This document shows positions 21,425-25,358 of a DNA stretch of 25,358 nucleotides, one piece after another. The stretch spans positions 1-25,358 of the forward strand of contig CAZCBJ010000034.1 of NCBI GenBank assembly GCA_964496705.1, read 5' to 3'. Position 1 is the stretch's first letter; each line of letters opens with the position of its first letter. Source of the stretch: CAZCBJ01 sp964496705. Lineage in GTDB: Bacteria > Chloroflexota > Anaerolineae > Anaerolineales > Anaerolineaceae. A program made the position numbers and the translations under genes. The notes beneath the pieces were generated by a model. The model searched no databases. It was given only the letters and a program-made list of their open reading frames with translations, and had not been told where the DNA came from.

Positions 21425-22855
21425 TCAGCCCTGCGCCGGCAGCTCGATGACCATCTCCGTCCCCGCTCCCGGCTGCGACTCGGCGTGCACCCGCCCGCCG
21501 TGCGCCTCCACCAGCACGCGCACAATGGCCAGCCCCAGCCCCGATTCTTTGCCTTCGCGCGAAGGATCCACGCGGTAGAAGCGGTCAAAGATGCGCTCCA
21601 GCTCCTCGGCGGGGATGCCCTCGCCCGTGTCGGTCACGCCCAGCCGCACCCATTCGCCCGCGCGGCGCGCCGAGAGGGTGATCTGCCCGCCCGAAGGGGT
21701 GTAGCGCAGTGCGTTGTCGATCAGGTTGGCGTAGACCTGCAGCATGCGCGTCTCGTCGGCATGGATCAGGGGCAGATGCGCCTCAGCCGCCACGCGCAGC
21801 GCCACGCCCTGCTGTTCGGCGCGGTGCTGGAAGGAAGCCGCCGCCTTTTGCAGGATGTGCAGCGGCGGCAGGGGCTGCGGGTGCATGGGCAGCTCGCCCG
21901 CGTCCGCCTCGGACAGCACGCGCAGATCGTCCACCAGCGCCTCCAGCCGCTCGATCTCGGCATAGATCAGCCCCAGGCGCTCGGGGGTGGGCTTGAGCAC
22001 GCCCTCCTGCATCGACTCGACGTAGCCGCCGATCACCGTCAGCGGCGTGCGCAGGTCGTGGGCGATGTCGGCGGTCATCTGCCGCCGGCGGCGGTTGGCG
22101 CGCGCCACCTCGGCGCTCATGCGGTTGAACGCTCCGGCCAGCCGCCCGATCTCGTCCTGACCGCGCACCTCCACGCGCTGCTCCAGGTCGCCCCCGGCGA
22201 TGCGCTGCGCCGCCTCGGTCAGCGCCTGCAGCGGGCGGGTGAGCGTGCGCGCCAGCAGCAGGCTGATCAGGATGGCGATCAGCACCGCCCCCAACGCGCC
22301 GACCAGCAGCGCCTGATTGGTGCGCCGGATGAACAGCGCCTCCTCGGGTGAGAAGCGCGGTCTCAGGTTGACCGACAGCAGCGTGCCCACCCGCCTGCCG
22401 TCCACCTTGACCGGCGTGCCCTGGTTGAGCTGGCTCTGCGCCGCCACCTGCCCCAGGCGATAGTCCGGCTCGGCGGCCACGATGATCCTGCCCTGCTCAT
22501 CCGCCAGCGCGATCATGTTGCGCCGCTCAAAACTGCGCGGCGGTTCGCCCGTCACGATCATCAGCGCATCCTCTTCGCCGCCGGGCGGCGCCTGACCGGG
22601 CATCTGTTCGGCGGGCGCCGGCAGCCCCGGGTTGGCGCGCAACTGCTGCCAGTAGCCGCCCACCCCCTCCCACGAGCCGCTCTCCTGATAATAAGCCGCC
22701 AACCCCTCGGCCAGGTCGCTGCGCGCCTGGTTGAGGATCATGCTGCCCAGGCGCTGCTCGTTGGTCAGGCGGATGAAGACCATCACCACCGCCGCCGAGA
22801 CCAGCGCCACCAGCACAAAAGCCAGGATCAATTTGCCCAGCAGCGAGGTGCGCAT
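21425..22855 (-). CDS. Two-component sensor histidine kinase
   Basis: This 476-residue membrane kinase has a TM helix at 8-28, an extracellular sensor region at about 30-180 with a Pro/Gly/Glu-rich insertion (78-95), a second TM helix at 182-202, a HAMP domain at 203-255 (LARTLTRPLQAL) and an HisKA dimerisation helix with the phosphorylated His266 in DIAHDLRTPL. The ATPase domain has N-box NLIDNALRYTP (377-387), G1 DTGEGIP (409-415), F-box and G2 GLGLAIV (439-445). Its ATG is 2 bases after the response-regulator stop, so the pair is translationally coupled. The stimulus is unknown; the layout is BaeS/PhoR-like. Confidence 0.95.
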   Translation of the reverse strand: MRTSLLGKLILAFVLVALVSAAVVMVFIRLTNEQRLGSMILNQARSDLAEGLAAYYQESGSWEGVGGYWQQLRANPGLPAPAEQMPGQAPPGGEEDALMIVTGEPPRSFERRNMIALADEQGRIIVAAEPDYRLGQVAAQSQLNQGTPVKVDGRRVGTLLSVNLRPRFSPEEALFIRRTNQALLVGALGAVLIAILISLLLARTLTRPLQALTEAAQRIAGGDLEQRVEVRGQDEIGRLAGAFNRMSAEVARANRRRRQMTADIAHDLRTPLTVIGGYVESMQEGVLKPTPERLGLIYAEIERLEALVDDLRVLSEADAGELPMHPQPLPPLHILQKAAASFQHRAEQQGVALRVAAEAHLPLIHADETRMLQVYANLIDNALRYTPSGGQITLSARRAGEWVRLGVTDTGEGIPAEELERIFDRFYRVDPSREGKESGLGLAIVRVLVEAHGGRVHAESQPGAGTEMVIELPAQG

Positions 22856-22857
22856 GC

Positions 22858-23544
22858 TCAGCCCTCCCTGCGGAAGCGGTAGCCCACGCCGAACACCGCT
22901 TCGATGTACTCGGGCGCGGAGGGTTTGCGCTCGATCTTGCGCCGCAGGTTGCGGATGTGCACGTTGAGCGTGCGCTCCAGCCCGTTGAAGCCGCTCTCAT
23001 ACAGCGCGTCCACCAGTTGGGCGCGGGTGAACACCTGACCCGGCGAGCGCATCAGTACCGCCAGCAGGTCAAACTCAATGGGGGTCAGCTCCACCGGGGC
23101 GCCGCGCACGCTGACCGTGTGGGCGGCCGGGTCGAGCAGCACCTGACCCACGTGCAGGCGCTTCTCCTGCGGCGGCGCCCCCTCCGCGCGGCGCAGCACG
23201 GCGTGGATGCGCGCCAGCAGCTCGCGCATGCGGAAGGGCTTGATCACGTAGTCGTCCGCGCCCAGCTCCAACCCCAGCACCGCGTCGGCCTCTTCCTGGC
23301 GCGCGGTGAGGATGATCACCGGCGTCTGGCGCTCCTGGCGGTACTGGCGCAGGAACTGATAGCCGTCCTTTTTGGGCATCATCAGGTCGAGCAGGATCAG
23401 ATCGGGCGGGTCGTGACGCGCCGCGTACAGCGCAATGTCGCCGTTCTCGGCCACCAGCACGCGGAAGCCCTGCTCCTGCAGATAATCGCGCAGCAGCTGC
23501 CGCACGCTGGCCTGATCGTCCACCACCAAAATTGTCGCGCTCAT
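22858..23544 (-). CDS. OmpR/PhoB-family response regulator
   Basis: This is a 228-residue regulator. The receiver domain (3-118) has the acidic pocket Asp9/Asp10, the phosphorylation site Asp53 in LLDLMMP, Thr80 and Lys102. The winged-helix effector (128-226) carries LTPIEFDLLAVLMRSPGQVFTR split over 153-174 and VHIRNLRRKIE (195-205). It is the partner of the histidine kinase that follows 2 bases later. I chose ATG 23544 because the receiver fold begins directly after it; extension to 23643 would add 33 residues overlapping the opposite promoter region. It is divergent from the FGGY kinase gene at 23670, so the shared 125-base gap could hold a common operator. Confidence 0.94.
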   Translation of the reverse strand: MSATILVVDDQASVRQLLRDYLQEQGFRVLVAENGDIALYAARHDPPDLILLDLMMPKKDGYQFLRQYRQERQTPVIILTARQEEADAVLGLELGADDYVIKPFRMRELLARIHAVLRRAEGAPPQEKRLHVGQVLLDPAAHTVSVRGAPVELTPIEFDLLAVLMRSPGQVFTRAQLVDALYESGFNGLERTLNVHIRNLRRKIERKPSAPEYIEAVFGVGYRFRREG

Positions 23545-23634
23545 CTTGCCATCCGCTTCTCTTCCTTGCCCAGCCCAAAGGTTACCATAAAAATGTTCAG
23601 TTTTGATATAGGGGTTTGCGGCGCGCGAATCCGG

Positions 23635-23640
23635 TATAAT
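23635..23640 (+). promoter_or_regulatory. -10-like TATAAT for the FGGY kinase gene
   Basis: TATAAT (context CCGGTATAATC), 29 bases before the ATG, the same distance as for the GH140-like gene. No -35 is seen. It lies in the divergent gap with the response regulator gene. Confidence 0.45.
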
Positions 23641-23669
23641 CATCTCAACCTCATCCCGCGGAGGGCACC

Positions 23670-25253
23670 ATGCCCGAAAATTTGCTCGCCATTGACTGCG
23701 GCACGCAGAGCGTGCGCGCGCTGCTCTTCGACCCGCAGGGCAGCCTGCTGGCCCGCCAGCGTGTGCCGATTGAGCCGTATTTCTCGACCGCTCCCGGCTA
23801 CGCCGAACAGCAGCCGGATGTCTACTGGGAGGCGCTGTGCCAGGCCTGCCGCGGACTGCTGGCGCAGCCCGGCGCCGACCCGGCTTCCATCGCTGCGCTG
23901 GCGCTGACCACCCAGCGCTCGACGGTGGTCAACGTGGACGCCGCCGGACGCCCGCTGCGCCCGGCCATCGTGTGGCTCGACCAGCGCCGCACGCCGGGGC
24001 TCAAGCCGGTGGGCGGGCTGTGGGGGCTGGCTTTTGCGCTGGCGGGAGCCAGCGAGACGGTGGCTTACCTGCAGGCGGAGGCGGAGGCCAACTGGCTGCG
24101 CAGGCATGAGCCGCAGATGTGGGCGCAAACCCACAAATACCTGTTCCTCTCCGGCTACCTGACCCGGCGCCTGGTGGGCGAGTTCGTCGATTCGGTCGGC
24201 TGCCAGGTGGGCTACGTGCCCTTCGATTACCAGCGCCAGGACTGGGCGGCCAAATCCGACTGGAAGTGGCAGGCGGTGCCGATGGACCAGGCGCTGCTGC
24301 CGCGCCTGGTGAAGCCGGCCGCGCCGCTGGGGCAGCTCACCCCCGCCGCGGCTGAGGCCACCGGGCTGCCCGCCGGGCTGACGCTGATCGCCGCCGCCGC
24401 CGACAAGGCCTGCGAGGTGATCGGCTCGGGCAGCCTGGCGCCGCACATCGGTTGCCTGTCCTACGGCACCACCGCGACGATCAACACCACCCATTCCCGC
24501 TACATCGAGATCGTCCCGCTCATCCCGCCCTACCCCGCCGCCGTCCCGGGGCGCTACACGCTGGAGCTGCAGATCACGCGCGGTTACTGGATGGTGAGCT
24601 GGTTCAAGCAGGAGTTCGGTCTGCGCGAGCAGCGCATTGCCGCGGAGCGCGGCATTGAGCCGGAGGACCTGTTCGAGGAGCTGGTGGCGGCGGTGCCGCC
24701 CGGCTCGGAGGGGCTGGTGCTGCAGCCGTACTGGTCGCCGGGGCTGCGCTACCCCGGACCGGAGGCGCGCGGGGCGATTGTGGGTTTCAACGGCGCGCAC
24801 ACCCGCGCCCACGTTTACCGCGCCATCCTGGAGGGCATCGCTTACGCCATGCGCGATGGCGCGGAGCGCACCGGCAAGCGCACCGGCGTGGCGGTCCGCG
24901 AGCTGCGCGTGGCGGGGGGCGGTTCGCAGTCCAACGCCGCCATGCAGCTCACCGCGGATGTGCTTGGACTGCCGGCGATCCGCCCGCATGTGTATGAGGC
25001 TTCGGGGCTGGGCGCGGCGATTGATGCGGCGGTGGGCGCCGGGCTGCACAGCGGCTTTGAGCAGGCGGTGGCGGCGATGACCCACGCGGGGCGCAGCTTT
25101 GAGCCGGACGCGCGCACCCACGCGATCTACGATCAGTTGTACCGCGAGGTGTATCTGAAGATGTACGCCCGCCTCAAGCCGCTGTATCACGCGATGAGCG
25201 CGGGGGAAGAGGAATCCGCAGATGCCGCCGAAAAGAAAATCGAACTGGGATGA
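23670..25253 (+). CDS. FGGY-family carbohydrate kinase
   Basis: This is a 527-residue sugar kinase. LAIDCGTQSVRALLFD (Asp9) opens the actin-like fold. LTTQRSTVVNVD (79-90) and VWLDQR (101-106) follow, then AAADKACEVIGSG with the probable catalytic Asp, SYGTTATINTT and the C-terminal AGGGSQSNAAMQLTADV. The TTQR form is closer to glycerol kinase or to uncharacterised FGGY groups than to XylB, so it is a different kinase from the one at 18502-20004; the sugar is not known. GGAGGG precedes the ATG. The last 13 residues (from Glu515) and the TGA come from a repeat element, so the original C-terminus probably lay near residue 514. Confidence 0.9.
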   Translation: MPENLLAIDCGTQSVRALLFDPQGSLLARQRVPIEPYFSTAPGYAEQQPDVYWEALCQACRGLLAQPGADPASIAALALTTQRSTVVNVDAAGRPLRPAIVWLDQRRTPGLKPVGGLWGLAFALAGASETVAYLQAEAEANWLRRHEPQMWAQTHKYLFLSGYLTRRLVGEFVDSVGCQVGYVPFDYQRQDWAAKSDWKWQAVPMDQALLPRLVKPAAPLGQLTPAAAEATGLPAGLTLIAAAADKACEVIGSGSLAPHIGCLSYGTTATINTTHSRYIEIVPLIPPYPAAVPGRYTLELQITRGYWMVSWFKQEFGLREQRIAAERGIEPEDLFEELVAAVPPGSEGLVLQPYWSPGLRYPGPEARGAIVGFNGAHTRAHVYRAILEGIAYAMRDGAERTGKRTGVAVRELRVAGGGSQSNAAMQLTADVLGLPAIRPHVYEASGLGAAIDAAVGAGLHSGFEQAVAAMTHAGRSFEPDARTHAIYDQLYREVYLKMYARLKPLYHAMSAGEEESADAAEKKIELG

Positions 25254-25358
25254 AAAGGATAAAAAGGATATTTTTTTGATCTTTTTCATCAACAGAATTC
25301 TTGTATCCTGTTCATCCTGGTTATCCTGTTTTTCTTTGCCTGTGGATTCTCTGGATTC
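25212..25358. repeat. Palindromic repeat fused to the kinase 3' end (runs to the window edge)
   Basis: It begins with GAATCCGCAGAT at 25212, inside the kinase reading frame, and carries GGGATGAAAAGGAT (25247-25260), which is identical to 3165-3178 in the first repeat element. The distal arm at 25312-25351 matches 15604-15643 at 38 of 40 bases and ends in GGATTCTC, complementary to the left arm. The window ends within or just after it. No other feature is seen after the kinase stop. Confidence 0.87.

Noticed and set aside
20145..21578. Long plus-strand reading frame over the methyltransferase
   Set aside because: It covers a gene with a clear methyltransferase fold, crosses into the histidine kinase gene, and its product has low-complexity composition.
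23545..23643. N-terminal extension of the response regulator
   Set aside because: The receiver fold starts directly at the ATG at 23544; the extra 33 residues have no family counterpart and overlap the opposite promoter.
23640..25292. Long minus-strand reading frame antisense to the FGGY kinase
   Set aside because: The kinase on the plus strand has clear motifs throughout; long antisense frames are expected in high-GC DNA, and the antisense product is rich in Arg, His and Gly without any recognisable domain.

Overview
The window is GC-rich bacterial chromosome carrying about 21 protein genes on both strands. There is no rRNA, tRNA, transposase, integrase or CRISPR array that I can see. The gene mix, the high GC and the dispersed palindromic repeats (CTCACGCAGAG-type, GAATCCGCAGAT-type, CAGGATGAACAGGAT-type and AACCTCCCG-type) suggest a Chloroflexota bacterium, probably of Anaerolineae type. 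That placement is an inference from style, not from a marker gene.

Layout. 1-3153 (+): two overlapping genes for a heterodimeric ABC exporter, the first cut by the window edge. 3249-5740 (-): a CPBP-family membrane protease and a large secreted protein built on seven cysteine-pair repeats. 5945-6883 (+): a TIM-barrel glycosidase-like protein. 7065-7733 (+): a small GGDEF protein whose C-terminus looks like a ribbon-helix-helix DNA-binding domain, with a palindrome at its own promoter. 7730-8152 (-): a Tat-exported HIRAN-domain protein. 8286-10621 (+): rmlC-rmlA-rmlD for dTDP-L-rhamnose, without rmlB. 10628-13951 (-): an envelope-glycan cluster with a tandem pair of duplicated polytopic GT-C-like proteins and a GT2 glycosyltransferase. 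14116-16830: convergent GH140-like and GH172-like glycosidases. 16948-20004 (-): xylulokinase followed by a membrane-anchored EEP-family phosphatase or nuclease. 20199-21365 (-): a methyltransferase. 21425-23544 (-): an OmpR-type response regulator and histidine kinase. 23670-25253 (+): a second FGGY sugar kinase.

Two themes link the genes. One is envelope polysaccharide: the rhamnose precursor genes, the GT2 and GT-C-like proteins, and possibly the ABC exporter. The other is use of unusual pentose or furanoside sugars: GH140, GH172, a GH-like barrel, xylulokinase and an FGGY kinase. The glycosidases lack signal peptides, which points to intracellular breakdown of imported oligosaccharides.

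The strongest oddities are four. First, a GGDEF domain appears fused to an RHH-like domain, with a matching inverted repeat over its own promoter. Second, there is an ABC pair whose two NBDs carry complementary defects that make one degenerate ATP site. Third, there is a seven-fold cysteine-pair repeat protein. Fourth, families of palindromic repeats sit exactly at gene 3' ends and in three cases supply the stop codon, twice also the last 11-13 residues of the protein. Intergenic gaps are all under 300 bases.
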